Assembly: GCF_013426735.1 (NCBI RefSeq)
Contig: NZ_AP023272.1
Coordinates: 1,098,501 to 1,162,500, forward strand
Direction of reading: 5' to 3'
Source of the DNA: Agrobacterium vitis
Lineage (GTDB): Bacteria; Pseudomonadota; Alphaproteobacteria; Rhizobiales; Rhizobiaceae
DNA length: 64,000 nt
Shown: positions 51,211 to 60,751 of the stretch, in pieces
Numbering within the stretch: position 1 is the stretch's first letter
Layout of the letters: every line of letters begins with the position of its first letter
Made by a program: the position numbers and the translations under genes
Notes under the pieces: model-generated
Told to the model about the DNA's origin: nothing
What the model saw: only the letters and a program-made list of their open reading frames with translations
The model's database searches: none

Positions 51211-52218
51211 ATGGACATTGCCATGAACAAGCTGGCTGTAAAACTCGTGGAAGCAAGCGCCATCAAGGCTGCATTGCGTGTCGTCGCTACCGAACAAAGC
51301 GGGCTGGCGGCCCTGGAAGAGGCTTTGGCAGGATATCTTGCCGGGCCGTTTTGCAACGCAATCGACGTTATCGGCAAAAGCTCGGGACGGGTGATTGTCT
51401 CTGGCGTCGGCAAAAGCGGCCATATCGGCGGCAAGATCGCGGCAACGTTCGCCTCGACAGGCACACCGGCTTTCTTTATCCATCCAGCGGAAGCCAATCA
51501 TGGCGACCTTGGCATGATTGCGCGTGACGACGTGGTCATCGCGCTGTCCTGGGGTGGTGAAAGCACCGAGTTGAACGGCATCCTGTCCTTCACCCGCCGG
51601 TTTTCCATTCCGCTGATCGCCATTACCGCCGGTGAGCAATCCACTTTGGCGCGTGAAGCCGATATCGTGCTTTTGATGCCCAAGGTGCAGGAAGCCTGCC
51701 CGCATGGCTTGGCGCCGACCACCTCCACCATGATGCAGATGGCGCTGGGCGATGCTCTGGCGCTGGCGCTGCTGGAGGCCCGTGGCTTCGGGCCGAACGA
51801 TTTCAAGACCTTCCATCCGGGCGGCAAGCTGGGCGCGATGCTGACTCATGTCGGGGACATGATGCATATCGGCGAGGACGTGCCGCTGGTGCCGGAAGGC
51901 ACATCGGTGCCGGAAGCGATTATCATGCTGTCGCAGAAGCGTTTTGGCTGTGTCGGTGTGACCGACAGCGCCAATCGCCTGGTCGGCATCATCACCGATG
52001 GCGATATTGCCCGTAACCTCAACCGCAATCTCGGTGAGCGGATGGTAGAAGAGGTGATGACCCGTCATCCAAAGACGGTTCACATCGAAACACTTGCGAC
52101 CACCGCCATGGCGATCCTCAACCAGCACAATATTTCGGCGCTGTTTGTGACCGATGAAGGCGGTGTGCCCAATGGCATTATCCACTTCCACGATCTGCTA
52201 CGGATTGGTGTGGCTTAA
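51211..52218 (+). CDS. kpsF: Arabinose-5-phosphate isomerase (KpsF/GutQ family)
   Basis: About 335 residues. An N-terminal SIS sugar-isomerase domain (about 35-190, with GVGKSGHIGGKIAATFASTG and LSWGGESTELNGIL) is followed by two CBS domains (about 215-335; VGDMMHIGEDVPLVPEG and TDGDIARNLNR). It converts ribulose-5-phosphate to arabinose-5-phosphate, the precursor of Kdo in lipopolysaccharide and capsule. Starts at MDIAMNKL or MNKLAVKL are both plausible; neither has a strong ribosome site. Confidence 0.92.
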   Translation: MDIAMNKLAVKLVEASAIKAALRVVATEQSGLAALEEALAGYLAGPFCNAIDVIGKSSGRVIVSGVGKSGHIGGKIAATFASTGTPAFFIHPAEANHGDLGMIARDDVVIALSWGGESTELNGILSFTRRFSIPLIAITAGEQSTLAREADIVLLMPKVQEACPHGLAPTTSTMMQMALGDALALALLEARGFGPNDFKTFHPGGKLGAMLTHVGDMMHIGEDVPLVPEGTSVPEAIIMLSQKRFGCVGVTDSANRLVGIITDGDIARNLNRNLGERMVEEVMTRHPKTVHIETLATTAMAILNQHNISALFVTDEGGVPNGIIHFHDLLRIGVA

Positions 52219-52293
52219 AGAGTGAGTGATAGCGTCGGAAGGTTCATATTGAACCTATGGGCGTAAGAGTTTGAGTATCTCGGCTGCGCCGCC

Positions 52294-52340
52294 CCCTCAT
52301 CCGGCTGCCGCCACCTTCTCCCCGCTGGGGAGAAGAGGGA
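52294..52340. repeat. Rhizobial CTTCTCCCC palindrome element
   Basis: CCCCTCATCCGGCTGCCGCCA leads into CTTCTCCCC-GCT-GGGGAGAAG (52315-52335). The same string is a familiar high-copy intergenic repeat of Agrobacterium and Rhizobium (from memory). It lies downstream of kpsF, before the convergent nfeD gene. Confidence 0.7.
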
Positions 52341-52368
52341 TAGAGCCAACAGTGTCTTCACAATCCCT

Positions 52369-52827
52369 TCAAACCGCTTCCACTGTCAAATCGCGCCCAT
52401 GGGCGGCGATGATCTTGACCTGGGTTCCAGTCTCAAGATCCGGCCCCGAAACCGTCCAGAACGTATCATCCAACCTGATCCGGCCACGGCCCTCGCGGAT
52501 CGGTTCCTGGAGTGTGGCGGTTCGTCCGACAAGACTTGCGGTGCGCTGGTTGAGCAGCGGCTCATCGCTGCTTCTGGCGTCGGAGCGCAGATATTGACGT
52601 CCGATCAGAATGGCGGCAATCGAAAAAACGCAGAACACCAGCGCTTGAACCTGCCAAGGCCAAAAAGCATCGCCCCAGAAGGCCAATGAGAGCAGGCCGG
52701 TGGCAATGGCGCCCAGCCCGATCCAGATCATGAACATGCCGGGCATGACCAGTTCGACGGCCAGCAATGCCAGCCCCAGTACCAGCCAGCTCCACGGACC
52801 CCATTGATCGACCAGCGTGGCGAACAT
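52369..52827 (-). CDS. NfeD-like membrane protein
   Basis: A 152-residue protein with membrane segments at about residues 12-32, 33-52 and 60-78, then a C-terminal OB-fold (RTASLVGRTATLQEPIREGRG onward) typical of short NfeD proteins. Such proteins work with SPFH/stomatin proteins in membrane microdomain or quality-control assemblies. The SPFH gene lies directly upstream with a 5-bp gap, so the two are co-transcribed. Confidence 0.87.
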   Translation of the reverse strand: MFATLVDQWGPWSWLVLGLALLAVELVMPGMFMIWIGLGAIATGLLSLAFWGDAFWPWQVQALVFCVFSIAAILIGRQYLRSDARSSDEPLLNQRTASLVGRTATLQEPIREGRGRIRLDDTFWTVSGPDLETGTQVKIIAAHGRDLTVEAV

Positions 52828-52832
52828 GGCGG

Positions 52833-53867
52833 CTATTCCTCCGACTTGGCGAAGGGATTGATCGCAGGCGTGGTGCTGACTGTGGTGGTTTTCGGAACGC
52901 TTCTGGCTGAGGTGCCTGAGGCACGAGCCGGGTTGGAACTCGCCTGTGGCGCATCGCCGCCGAACACTTCGCGGGCGATGGCGCCAATGCCGCTGAGTGA
53001 GCCGATCAGTGACGAAGCTTCCATCGGCATCAGCACGATTTTCGAGTTGGAGGCGGTGCCGATAGCGGTCATGGCCTCGGTATATTTCTGCGCGACGAAA
53101 TAGTTGATGGCCTGGACGTCACCGGCGGCAATTGCTGCGGAGACCAGGGCCGTCGCCTTGGCTTCCGCTTCAGCCAGACGCTCACGGGCTTCGGCCTCGC
53201 GATAGGCGGCTTCGCGCTGGCCTTCGGCCTGGAGGATGGCGGATTGCTTGGCGCCTTCGGCCCGCAGAATCTGGGCATTGCGGAAGCCTTCAGCTTCCAG
53301 CACCAGGGCACGCTTTTCACGCTCGGCTTTCATCTGGCGGCCCATGGCATCAACCAGATCCTTGGGCGGCTGGATGTCCTTGATCTCGACTCGGGTGACC
53401 TTGATGCCCCAGGGGCGCACGGCTTCATCCACCACGCGCAGCAGCCGGTCGTTGATGACCTCGCGGTTGGAGAGCAGTTCGTCGAGATCCATCGAGCCCA
53501 TGACCGAGCGGATATTGGTCATGGTCAGGTTGAGAATGGCGTTTTCCAGATTGGCAACCTGATAGGCGGCTTCGGCGGCGTTCAACACCTGATAAAAGGC
53601 CACGGCATCGGCGGAGACGCTGGCATTATCCTTGGTGATGACTTCCTGGGTCGGAACATCCAGCACCTGTTCCATCACGTTCATCCTGGCGCCGATGGTC
53701 TCAATAAAGGGTGTGATGATATTGAGCCCAGGCTCCAGCGTGCGGGTATAGCGCCCGAAGCGTTCCACCGTATAGCGAAATCCCTGTGGCACGGTCTTGA
53801 TCCCGGCAATCAGCACCAGGATGACGAAGCCCACCAGGGCAATAACCAGAATATCGAAGCCGGACAT
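52833..53867 (-). CDS. SPFH/Band 7 protein (QmcA/stomatin-like)
   Basis: A 344-residue membrane-anchored protein. An N-terminal membrane segment (about 5-25) precedes the SPFH domain ([20 protein letters not shown] to about residue 195). A long coiled coil rich in Ala/Glu/Arg follows (about 185-255). The tail is Ser/Thr/Pro-rich. It forms oligomeric scaffolds in the inner membrane. It pairs with the NfeD gene. Confidence 0.9.
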   Translation of the reverse strand: MSGFDILVIALVGFVILVLIAGIKTVPQGFRYTVERFGRYTRTLEPGLNIITPFIETIGARMNVMEQVLDVPTQEVITKDNASVSADAVAFYQVLNAAEAAYQVANLENAILNLTMTNIRSVMGSMDLDELLSNREVINDRLLRVVDEAVRPWGIKVTRVEIKDIQPPKDLVDAMGRQMKAEREKRALVLEAEGFRNAQILRAEGAKQSAILQAEGQREAAYREAEARERLAEAEAKATALVSAAIAAGDVQAINYFVAQKYTEAMTAIGTASNSKIVLMPMEASSLIGSLSGIGAIAREVFGGDAPQASSNPARASGTSARSVPKTTTVSTTPAINPFAKSEE

Positions 53868-54064
53868 GTCTTCTCCCCACCGCCGTTTTGTTGAGCCCTA
53901 TGTAAGCTTGGCCCCACCCCGTTACCAGTGGCATGGAAAATCTAGGGTCGTTCTCGGGGCAATTACCCGTTCGGGCGGGTTTGCAAAACCTCACTTCTGC
54001 GCTATCAGGGCCACGGTTTTCACCACCGGTCGCAGCCTACCCGGAAAAAACAAGGACTAGAACC

Positions 54065-54772
54065 ATGAAAATACTCGTCGTCTGCTCCGGCGGACTCGAT
54101 TCCGTTTCGCTTGCCGATAAAATGGCGGCGGAGCACGAGCTGATCGGCCTGATCTCCTTCGATTACGGTCAGCGTCATAAAAAAGAACTGGATTTTGCAG
54201 CGCTTGCGGCCAAACGGCTGGGCGTGCCGCACCAGATCATCGACATGACCAATATTGGTGCCAGCCTGACCGGCTCGGCGCTGACCGACGATCTCGACGT
54301 TCCCGACGGCCATTATGCCGAGGAGACGATGAAGATCACTGTCGTGCCGAACCGCAATGCCATCATGCTGGCGATTGCCTTCGGAGTGGCTGCGGCCCGT
54401 AAGGCTGATGCTGTCGCCTTGGCTGTGCATGGCGGCGACCACTTCATCTACCCCGATTGCCGACCCGGATTCATCGACGCATTCCAGACCATGCAGGCCC
54501 ATGCCCTGGAGGGCTATGCCAACGTCAAATTGCTGGCCCCGTTCGTGACGGTCTCCAAGGCCGATATCGTCACCGAGGGCACGAAATACGGTACGCCGTT
54601 TGAGCAGACATGGTCCTGCTACAAGGGCGGCGCGCGCCATTGTGGCCGGTGCGGCACCTGCGTAGAACGGCGCGAGGCTTTTCATCTGGCCGGTGTCACA
54701 GATCCCACCGACTACGAAGACCCGGATTTCTGGGTGAGCGCTACCTCCGGTTTCCAGGCCAGGGAGGTCTGA
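54065..54772 (+). CDS. queC: 7-cyano-7-deazaguanine synthase
   Basis: A 235-residue ATP-dependent enzyme making preQ0 from 7-carboxy-7-deazaguanine and ammonia. The PP-loop is SGGLDS (residues 8-13), and zinc ligands C185, C193, C196 and C199 are visible near the C-terminus. MKILVVCSGG is chosen as start, preceded by AAGGA; longer readings add unrelated residues. queD follows after 4 bp. Confidence 0.96.
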   Translation: MKILVVCSGGLDSVSLADKMAAEHELIGLISFDYGQRHKKELDFAALAAKRLGVPHQIIDMTNIGASLTGSALTDDLDVPDGHYAEETMKITVVPNRNAIMLAIAFGVAAARKADAVALAVHGGDHFIYPDCRPGFIDAFQTMQAHALEGYANVKLLAPFVTVSKADIVTEGTKYGTPFEQTWSCYKGGARHCGRCGTCVERREAFHLAGVTDPTDYEDPDFWVSATSGFQAREV

Positions 54773-54776
54773 TTCC

Positions 54777-55133
54777 ATGTACCGGATTACCAAGGAATTT
54801 CATTTTTCCGCCTCGCACCAGCTGAAAGGCCTGCCCGCCGATCATCAATGCGCCCGGCTGCATGGGCATAATTACATTGTTGAGGTCGAGCTTTCGGGGG
54901 AGGACTTGAATGAACACGGCTTCCTGCGCGATTATCATGAGTTGAAAGTGCTGAAGACCTATATCGATGAGGCCTTCGACCATCGCCATCTCAACGATGT
55001 CCTGGGTCACGACAAGACCACGGCAGAATGCCTGGCCAAGCATTTCTATGACTGGTGCAAGCAGCATTTTGCCGAGACCTCGGCGGTTCGGGTCAGCGAA
55101 ACCCAGAAAACCTGGGCGGAGTATCGTCCTTGA
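54777..55133 (+). CDS. queD: 6-carboxytetrahydropterin synthase
   Basis: A 118-residue T-fold enzyme turning dihydroneopterin triphosphate into 6-carboxytetrahydropterin. Zinc ligands are H14, H29 and H31, and the catalytic Cys is C25 ([11 protein letters not shown]). Length is typical. It is the middle gene of the que operon; its stop codon overlaps the queE start. Confidence 0.96.
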   Translation: MYRITKEFHFSASHQLKGLPADHQCARLHGHNYIVEVELSGEDLNEHGFLRDYHELKVLKTYIDEAFDHRHLNDVLGHDKTTAECLAKHFYDWCKQHFAETSAVRVSETQKTWAEYRP

Positions 55134-55879
55134 CCGCGTCGGAAACCGTGATCCGGGTCAGCGAAATCTTCGGGCCGACCATTCAGGGCGAAGGCGTGCT
55201 GATTGGCCAACCAACCGTGTTCGTGCGCATGGGCGGTTGCGATTATCGCTGTTCCTGGTGCGATAGTCTGCATGCCGTCGAAAGCCGGTTTCGGGAGGAA
55301 TGGTTGCCGATGAGCGTCCAGGCCATCTGGTCCGAGGTGGAAAGCCTGTCCGGGGGCGTGCCTTTGATGGTATCGCTGTCGGGCGGCAATCCGGCGATCC
55401 AGCCGCTGGGCGCGCTCATTGCTCATGGTCATGAGCGGGGCTACCGCTTCGCCCTGGAGACCCAGGGGTCGATTGCCCGCGACTGGTTTGCCGATCTGGA
55501 TGTGCTGGTGGTGTCGCCCAAGCCTCCATCCAGCGGCATGGAAACGGATTGGGATGCGCTGTCGCTCTGTCTTGCGAAAGCCGCAGCGCGGGGTGAGCAG
55601 CAAAGCCCGCTCACCGTGCTGAAGTTCATCGTCTTCGATGAGGCCGACTATGCCTATGCCCGCGATGCCAGCGCCCGGCATCCGCATCTGCCGGTCTATC
55701 TCCAGCCCGGCAACCATACACCCCCGCCGCCGGAAGACGATGACGCGGTCATCGACATGGACGGGATTATGACCCGCATGCATTGGCTGGTGGACCGGGT
55801 GGTCGAAGACCGTTGGTTTGCCGCCCGCGTGCTGCCGCAATTGCATGTGCTGCTTTGGGGCAATAAGCGTGGGGTGTGA
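55130..55879 (+). CDS. queE: 7-carboxy-7-deazaguanine synthase
   Basis: A 249-residue radical-SAM enzyme that contracts the pterin ring to the 7-deazaguanine core. The cluster ligands are C37, C41 and C44 (CX3CX2C in [10 protein letters not shown]), and FGPTIQGEG is a family block. The preferred start is TTG overlapping the queD stop (TTGA) with GGCGGAG upstream; a longer ATG start inside queD is in frame but would add 25 unrelated residues. Confidence 0.94.
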   Translation: MTASETVIRVSEIFGPTIQGEGVLIGQPTVFVRMGGCDYRCSWCDSLHAVESRFREEWLPMSVQAIWSEVESLSGGVPLMVSLSGGNPAIQPLGALIAHGHERGYRFALETQGSIARDWFADLDVLVVSPKPPSSGMETDWDALSLCLAKAAARGEQQSPLTVLKFIVFDEADYAYARDASARHPHLPVYLQPGNHTPPPPEDDDAVIDMDGIMTRMHWLVDRVVEDRWFAARVLPQLHVLLWGNKRGV

Positions 55880-55912
55880 TTTCAGCGGTCGTTGAATAAT
55901 GACCGCTGAAAT
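55879..55912. other. Hairpin touching the queE stop codon
   Basis: ATTTCAGCGGTC and GACCGCTGAAAT are perfect 12-bp arms around a 10-nt loop. The first base is the last base of the queE stop codon. No T-run follows; it may serve as a two-way terminator with the convergent chemoreceptor gene. Confidence 0.75.
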
Positions 55913-55956
55913 TGCTCGACCTGATAAGACACCCTCATCCGAGGAGGATTATTTTA

Positions 55957-57984
55957 TCAAAATTCTTCCCACTGATCCCGGGATTGAGCGGCCGCTGCAC
56001 CGCCGCCAAAGGCCTTGGCGACGGCCTTGACCCGTTCGCGGGCCGGAGACGGAGCTGGACTGCGGGCGGTTAGGTTTGCGGAGACCGGCTGCGGTGCGCT
56101 GCGTCGAGGCGCAACCTGGCCTTGCTGCCCGGAAATCTTGAAGTGGCTGAGCAGGCCGACCAGGCTCTGCGCCTCGTCGGAGAGCGAATGGGTGGAGGCC
56201 GAGGTTTCCTCGACCATGGCGGCATTCTGCTGGGTTACCTGATCCATCTGGTTGATGGCGGCGTTGATCTCATGCAGGCCGGTTGCCTGTTCCTTGGCCG
56301 CATTGGCGATGGAATGGATATGATCGTTGATGGTCAGCACGCGGCTTTCGATCTTTGCCAGCGCCTCGCCGGTTTTTTGCACCAGCTTGACCCCGCCTTC
56401 GACCTCCTGGCCGGATTTGGTGATTAGCGCCTTGATGTCCTTGGCGGCATTGGCGGAGCGTTGCGCCAGTTCGCGCACTTCCTGGGCAACCACGGCAAAA
56501 CCCTTGCCGGCCTCACCCGCGCGGGCGGCTTCCACCCCGGCATTCAGGGCCAGAAGATTGGTCTGGAAGGAAATCTCGTCGATCACGTTGATGATGGTGG
56601 AAATTTCCTTGGAGGCATTTTCGATCCTGCCCATGGCGTCCACGGCTTCGCGCACCACGACGGCTGATTGCGCGGCATTTTCCGTGGCTTCCGTCACGAT
56701 CCGGCTGGCTTCCTGGGCACGTTCCGAAGAGCCGCGCACCACGACTGTGATCTCGTCGAGCGCCGCCGAAGTTTCCTCCAGAGCGGCGGCCTGCTTTTCG
56801 GTGCGCATCGACAATTCGTTGGTGGCATTGCTCAATTGGCCAGTGCTGCCGCTGATGGCGTCCGTCTTGTGGCGGATGCTGGAAATCGTGTCGCGCAGGC
56901 GCTCAAAGGTAGTGTTGACATTGGCCTGCAATTCGCCGAACGCGCCTCTGAACTGGCCTTGCATTTCCTGGCTCAGATCGCCGCTTGCGAGATTGGCGAT
57001 CACTCGTCGGGTTTCCGTCACTCCGCGCTCGACGCTTGCGATCAGCTCATTGATATTGTTAGCAAAACGATCAAGATTTGCATCGTCATAATGGGTGCCG
57101 ATCCGCTTGCTGAAATCGCCATCGGCAGCGGCTGCGACGACAACGGACATGCTGGATTGCAGGTCATCGCTTTTTGCGCGCAGGGCCGCTTCCTGGGCAT
57201 TCATGCGGGCGACGTCCTGGCCATTGCGCTTGAAGGTTTCCACCGCCAAGGCCATGTCGCCGATTTCATCCTTGCGGGTGGCGCCCGGCACGTCGGTTTC
57301 GAAATCGCCATTGGCGACACGCTTGATAGCCGCGGTGAGCTGAACGATCGGGCGGCTCAATTGTTTGACGCCGATATAGATACCGAGGCCGACGCCGATC
57401 AGGATCGAGATGACCGTCACCGAGACAATCAGGATCATCATGGCTGTCTGGAAGCTGGCGACCGATGCCGTGACCGCCTGGAGTTCTTTCTTGTCGGCGC
57501 TGACGACGGCATCCACCTCGGTCTGGAAGGCTTTGCGGTTGGCGCGGTTGGCGTCGTTATTGCCCTGCTCATTGGCGGCCTGCGGACCGACTTCGGTGCC
57601 CAAACGGACTGTTTCGGTGCGGAATATCCTGAATTCCCCTGCCTTGGCAACCATGGATTGGAAAGCTTGCACCTGGGTTTCCGGTATCATTTTCCGCCAG
57701 GTTTGAAGCGTGGCATCCATATCATCGAGGCTTTTTGTCAGCCCCTTGCCGAACTTGTCGGCATCTTCCTTCGATTTCGCCGCATAGATACCCCGTGATT
57801 CCATCACCACCGAAGTGATCAGGCGGTTGAGTCGCTCACCCTGAAAGGCGCGCTCGGATAGGTTGAGAACCTCTGCGGTCTTGTTGTCATATCGCAATGT
57901 CACGAAAATCCCGATCGCCCCGATCAGGGATGCGGCAAAGCCGAGAATGAAGACAAGTAGATATATTTTACCACTAATACGCAT
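55957..57984 (-). CDS. Methyl-accepting chemotaxis protein
   Basis: A 675-residue chemoreceptor. Membrane segments lie at about residues 8-30 and 180-205; the periplasmic part between is helical. A HAMP domain follows (RPIVQLTAAIKRVANGDFET), then a second HAMP-like region (ASGDLSQEM). The signalling tip is EISFQTNLLALNAGVEAARAG. The C-terminal tail ends DQWEEF, again a W-x-x-F motif. It differs from the other receptor in the sensor region, so the two should sense different ligands. No che genes are in view. Confidence 0.92.
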   Translation of the reverse strand: MRISGKIYLLVFILGFAASLIGAIGIFVTLRYDNKTAEVLNLSERAFQGERLNRLITSVVMESRGIYAAKSKEDADKFGKGLTKSLDDMDATLQTWRKMIPETQVQAFQSMVAKAGEFRIFRTETVRLGTEVGPQAANEQGNNDANRANRKAFQTEVDAVVSADKKELQAVTASVASFQTAMMILIVSVTVISILIGVGLGIYIGVKQLSRPIVQLTAAIKRVANGDFETDVPGATRKDEIGDMALAVETFKRNGQDVARMNAQEAALRAKSDDLQSSMSVVVAAAADGDFSKRIGTHYDDANLDRFANNINELIASVERGVTETRRVIANLASGDLSQEMQGQFRGAFGELQANVNTTFERLRDTISSIRHKTDAISGSTGQLSNATNELSMRTEKQAAALEETSAALDEITVVVRGSSERAQEASRIVTEATENAAQSAVVVREAVDAMGRIENASKEISTIINVIDEISFQTNLLALNAGVEAARAGEAGKGFAVVAQEVRELAQRSANAAKDIKALITKSGQEVEGGVKLVQKTGEALAKIESRVLTINDHIHSIANAAKEQATGLHEINAAINQMDQVTQQNAAMVEETSASTHSLSDEAQSLVGLLSHFKISGQQGQVAPRRSAPQPVSANLTARSPAPSPARERVKAVAKAFGGGAAAAQSRDQWEEF

Positions 57985-58287
57985 AGATTTCTCCTCCGCT
58001 GGGGCGCGGCAATCTCCCTCGATAGGTTCAATGTAGGATGGAACAATTAATTATTGCTTTGATTTGCAGCCGTGGGCTACACAATCCGCAGATTGTGGAT
58101 GCTTGCTTTCACCATCAAGATCGGCGTGGATGAACAGTGTGCAAGCAAGGGCGGGGAAGTTTATTTCAATATGGACTCATTAAGAACGGCGTTTTAAACG
58201 CAATCTGTATATTTGAAGTATGCAAGAGAAAATTTTTAAGCGGGTCAGTATCCCACGTTTGGTAAAACCCAGGATGCTGAAGGGGGA
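57985..58287. promoter_or_regulatory. Divergent region between chemoreceptor and acyltransferase
   Basis: About 300 bp without a gene. The 13-bp palindrome GCGTTTTAAACGC (58189-58201) is the only clear operator-like site. Confidence 0.4.
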
Positions 58288-59415
58288 ATGGGAACTGGTT
58301 TTCCCGAAACATGTTGTGAGAATATGAAAAAGCAGCCGAGTGAAAGCCATAAGATAACGTCACTTGAAGGTCTGCGCGGTATCATGGCATGGTGGGTGGT
58401 GCTGGGACATGTTTCCTTGTCATTCGGCTGGCATCTGCCAATTGTTGACCGCAATGTCCTGGCGGTGGATGTGTTTATCATCCTGTCCGGTTTCGTGATC
58501 GCCTGTCTGATCGACCGCAAGGCTGAGCCGCTGGGACTTTATATTGCCCGCCGTGGCTTCCGGCTGTTTCCGTTATATCTCGTGGTGCTTGCGCTTTCCA
58601 CAGTGCTGCTGCAGGTGCAGGTTTCCGCCTGGCAGGACATTCCCTTCGCGACCCCGACCAATGCCAACCGGCTTTATCTGGCTCAACAGGGCCTGGGATC
58701 GCTCAGTCATCAGCTTATCGTCCATGTTCCGTTGTTGCAGGGCCTGGTGCCGGATCAGGTGCTCGATAGCGCCCCCTATACGATCGTCGGCCAGGCCTGG
58801 AGCATTTCGATGGAGTGGCAGTTTTATCTACTGGCGCCGTTTTTCCTGTGGGTGTTGGCCAGAAAGCAGCGCTGGCTGCTGGGAGCTGCTGTCTTCCTTG
58901 CCTTGATCCTGATGACGGATCTGCTTCCCGGCGGGTTCATCGGCTATAAGGTTTCCCGCTTTGCCATCGGCATCTGCAGCTATATGGCCTTCGACCGCAG
59001 GCGGGAATGGCGGGGATGGCTGTTGGCAATTCTGGGCTTTGCCGGTATTGCGATTGCCCGCGAAGGGCTTTCACAATTGCTGCCGCTTTTGCTCTGGGCG
59101 GTCGTTCTGCTCTCGGCAGCGGCACCCGTCCATCACTTGATGCACCTGCCAGCGCGGCTTCTGGGGTCGGCACTGCCGGTCCATCTCGGGCAGATTTCCT
59201 ACTCGGTCTATCTTGTCCACATGATCCCGCTTTACGTGTCGATCGCCGTTCTGACGGGACTGGGCGTTTCAAACTCGGTCCTGCAGGCCGGTGTTGTAAC
59301 CTTCACGCTTGTCGCCACTTATTTTCTGTCCCTGGTCAGTTACCGCTTCATTGAAAAGCCGGGAATCGAGCTTGGCGCCCGATTGACCCGGCCAGCGGAA
59401 CTGCAAACCGCGTGA
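58288..59415 (+). CDS. Acyltransferase 3 family membrane protein
   Basis: A 375-residue polytopic protein with about ten hydrophobic segments. Family landmarks are TSLEGLRGIMAWWVVLGH (catalytic His region), YIARRGFRLFPLYL and GQAWSISMEWQFYLLAPFF. OafA/YrhL-type members move acetyl or other acyl groups onto lipopolysaccharide, exopolysaccharide or Nod factor. No polysaccharide cluster adjoins, so the acceptor is unknown. The start could be this ATG or one 36 bp downstream (MKKQPSESHK), which fits the family N-terminus better. Confidence 0.87.
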   Translation: MGTGFPETCCENMKKQPSESHKITSLEGLRGIMAWWVVLGHVSLSFGWHLPIVDRNVLAVDVFIILSGFVIACLIDRKAEPLGLYIARRGFRLFPLYLVVLALSTVLLQVQVSAWQDIPFATPTNANRLYLAQQGLGSLSHQLIVHVPLLQGLVPDQVLDSAPYTIVGQAWSISMEWQFYLLAPFFLWVLARKQRWLLGAAVFLALILMTDLLPGGFIGYKVSRFAIGICSYMAFDRRREWRGWLLAILGFAGIAIAREGLSQLLPLLLWAVVLLSAAAPVHHLMHLPARLLGSALPVHLGQISYSVYLVHMIPLYVSIAVLTGLGVSNSVLQAGVVTFTLVATYFLSLVSYRFIEKPGIELGARLTRPAELQTA

Positions 59416-59432
59416 TTTTGGTTTAACGACTT

Positions 59433-59557
59433 ATACGAAGATTCATTGAAAATGACTCTTCGTATTCCTTTTGAAAATATCTCAAGCCTCTGACGCATTT
59501 GAGATATTTTCAATGTCTTCAAGGCGAGGATGCGTGAGCATCTTCGAGGCTTGGTAT
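59433..59557 (+). repeat. 125-bp three-hairpin intergenic element, copy C
   Basis: Hairpin 1 is ATACGAAGA / TCTTCGTAT around TCATT-GAA-AATGA. Hairpin 2 has perfect 15-bp arms (59471-59485, 59499-59513) and a 13-nt loop. Hairpin 3 is built on GAGGATGC-GTGA-GCATCTTC. It lies between the convergent acyltransferase and hemH genes, where it may act as a two-way terminator. Confidence 0.88.
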
Positions 59558-59568
59558 TATCCGTCGTC

Positions 59569-60603
59569 TCAGACCCAGCCCTGCAATTCCCGGCGCACGA
59601 CATTTTCCAGCACGCGCATGCCGTCCGGGCTGTCGTTCAGGCAGGGGATATGGCTGAATTTCTCACCGCCTGCGTGGTGGAAGATTTCGCCCGCTTCACC
59701 GGCAATTTCCTCCAGCGTTTCCAGACAATCGGAGACGAAGCCTGGATTGATCACGGCAATGCGCTTGACACCATCCTTGGCCAGTTTTTCCACGGTCTTG
59801 TCAGTATAGGGCTGTAGCCACTCCTCAGGCCCGAATCGCGACTGGAAGGTGACCATCAGCTTTTCCTTCGGCCAGCCCAACCGCTCACGCAGCAGGCGTC
59901 CGGTCTTGTAGCATTGGCAATGGTAGGGATCGCCCTTCATGAAATAGGACTTCGGAATGCCGTGGAACGAAGTCAGCACCAGTTCCGGCTCCCAGTCAAG
60001 GCTGGCGAGATGGGCTTCGATGGAATTGGCCAATGCATCGATATAGACAGGATCGTCGCTATATTGCGGCACGGTACGCAGGGCCGGTTGCCAGCGCATC
60101 TTGAGCAGTGCCTTGAAGGCTTCGTCATTGACCGTGGCCGTGGTGGCTGCGGCATATTGCGGATAGAGCGGAAACAACAGAATCTTTTCGCAGCCGGCCT
60201 TTTGCAGCGCGTCCATGCGCGACTTGATGGACGGCTGGCCGTAGCGCATCGCCCAATCCACCACGACATTTGGCATGTCGGCAAGTGATACGGCCATTTT
60301 CTCCGCTTGGTTGCGAGTATAGGTCCGCAAATAGCTTTCGTTCAGGTCGTTGTTCCAGATCTCGGCATAGGCCTTGCCGACCTTGCCGGGGCGGGTGTTG
60401 AGCACGATGCCATAGAGAATCGGATACCAGAACAGCCGTGACCATTCGATGACCCGCTTGTCGCTGAGGAATTCCTTCAGATATCGGCGCATCGAGGTGT
60501 AATCGGTGCCATCAGGTGTGCCGAGATTGACGAGCAGCACGCCGACCTTGCCGAAATTGACCTTTGGATGTTCGGACGGAAGATGGTTGACGATCGCGCT
60601 CAT
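59569..60603 (-). CDS. hemH: Ferrochelatase
   Basis: A 344-residue enzyme that inserts Fe(II) into protoporphyrin IX, the last step of haem synthesis. LVNLGTPDG opens the fold, the catalytic His lies in LTSFHGIPKSY, and INPGFVSDCLETLEEI carries the conserved acidic face. Length is typical for alphaproteobacteria. The stop is 12 bp from a 125-bp repeat element. It appears monocistronic. Confidence 0.96.
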   Translation of the reverse strand: MSAIVNHLPSEHPKVNFGKVGVLLVNLGTPDGTDYTSMRRYLKEFLSDKRVIEWSRLFWYPILYGIVLNTRPGKVGKAYAEIWNNDLNESYLRTYTRNQAEKMAVSLADMPNVVVDWAMRYGQPSIKSRMDALQKAGCEKILLFPLYPQYAAATTATVNDEAFKALLKMRWQPALRTVPQYSDDPVYIDALANSIEAHLASLDWEPELVLTSFHGIPKSYFMKGDPYHCQCYKTGRLLRERLGWPKEKLMVTFQSRFGPEEWLQPYTDKTVEKLAKDGVKRIAVINPGFVSDCLETLEEIAGEAGEIFHHAGGEKFSHIPCLNDSPDGMRVLENVVRRELQGWV

Positions 60604-60677
60604 ATTTGGACTACCCTGGTCAAGAATTCGATGCTGCTGTTACGCTTTTGGACTGAGAAGAGATCACTGTCCAGAAT

Positions 60678-60705
60678 GAAAAACGGCCCGGATTGCTCCG
60701 GGCCG
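60678..60705 (-). terminator. Intrinsic terminator of the 5'-nucleotidase gene
   Basis: CGGCCCGGA and TCCGGGCCG arms with a 4-nt loop, followed on the minus strand by a T-run, 47 bp past the stop codon. Confidence 0.9.
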
Positions 60706-60751
60706 GACCTTTTGTCGCATGCGGGAGGTTTGAGCTTCCCGCAACTGAAAG

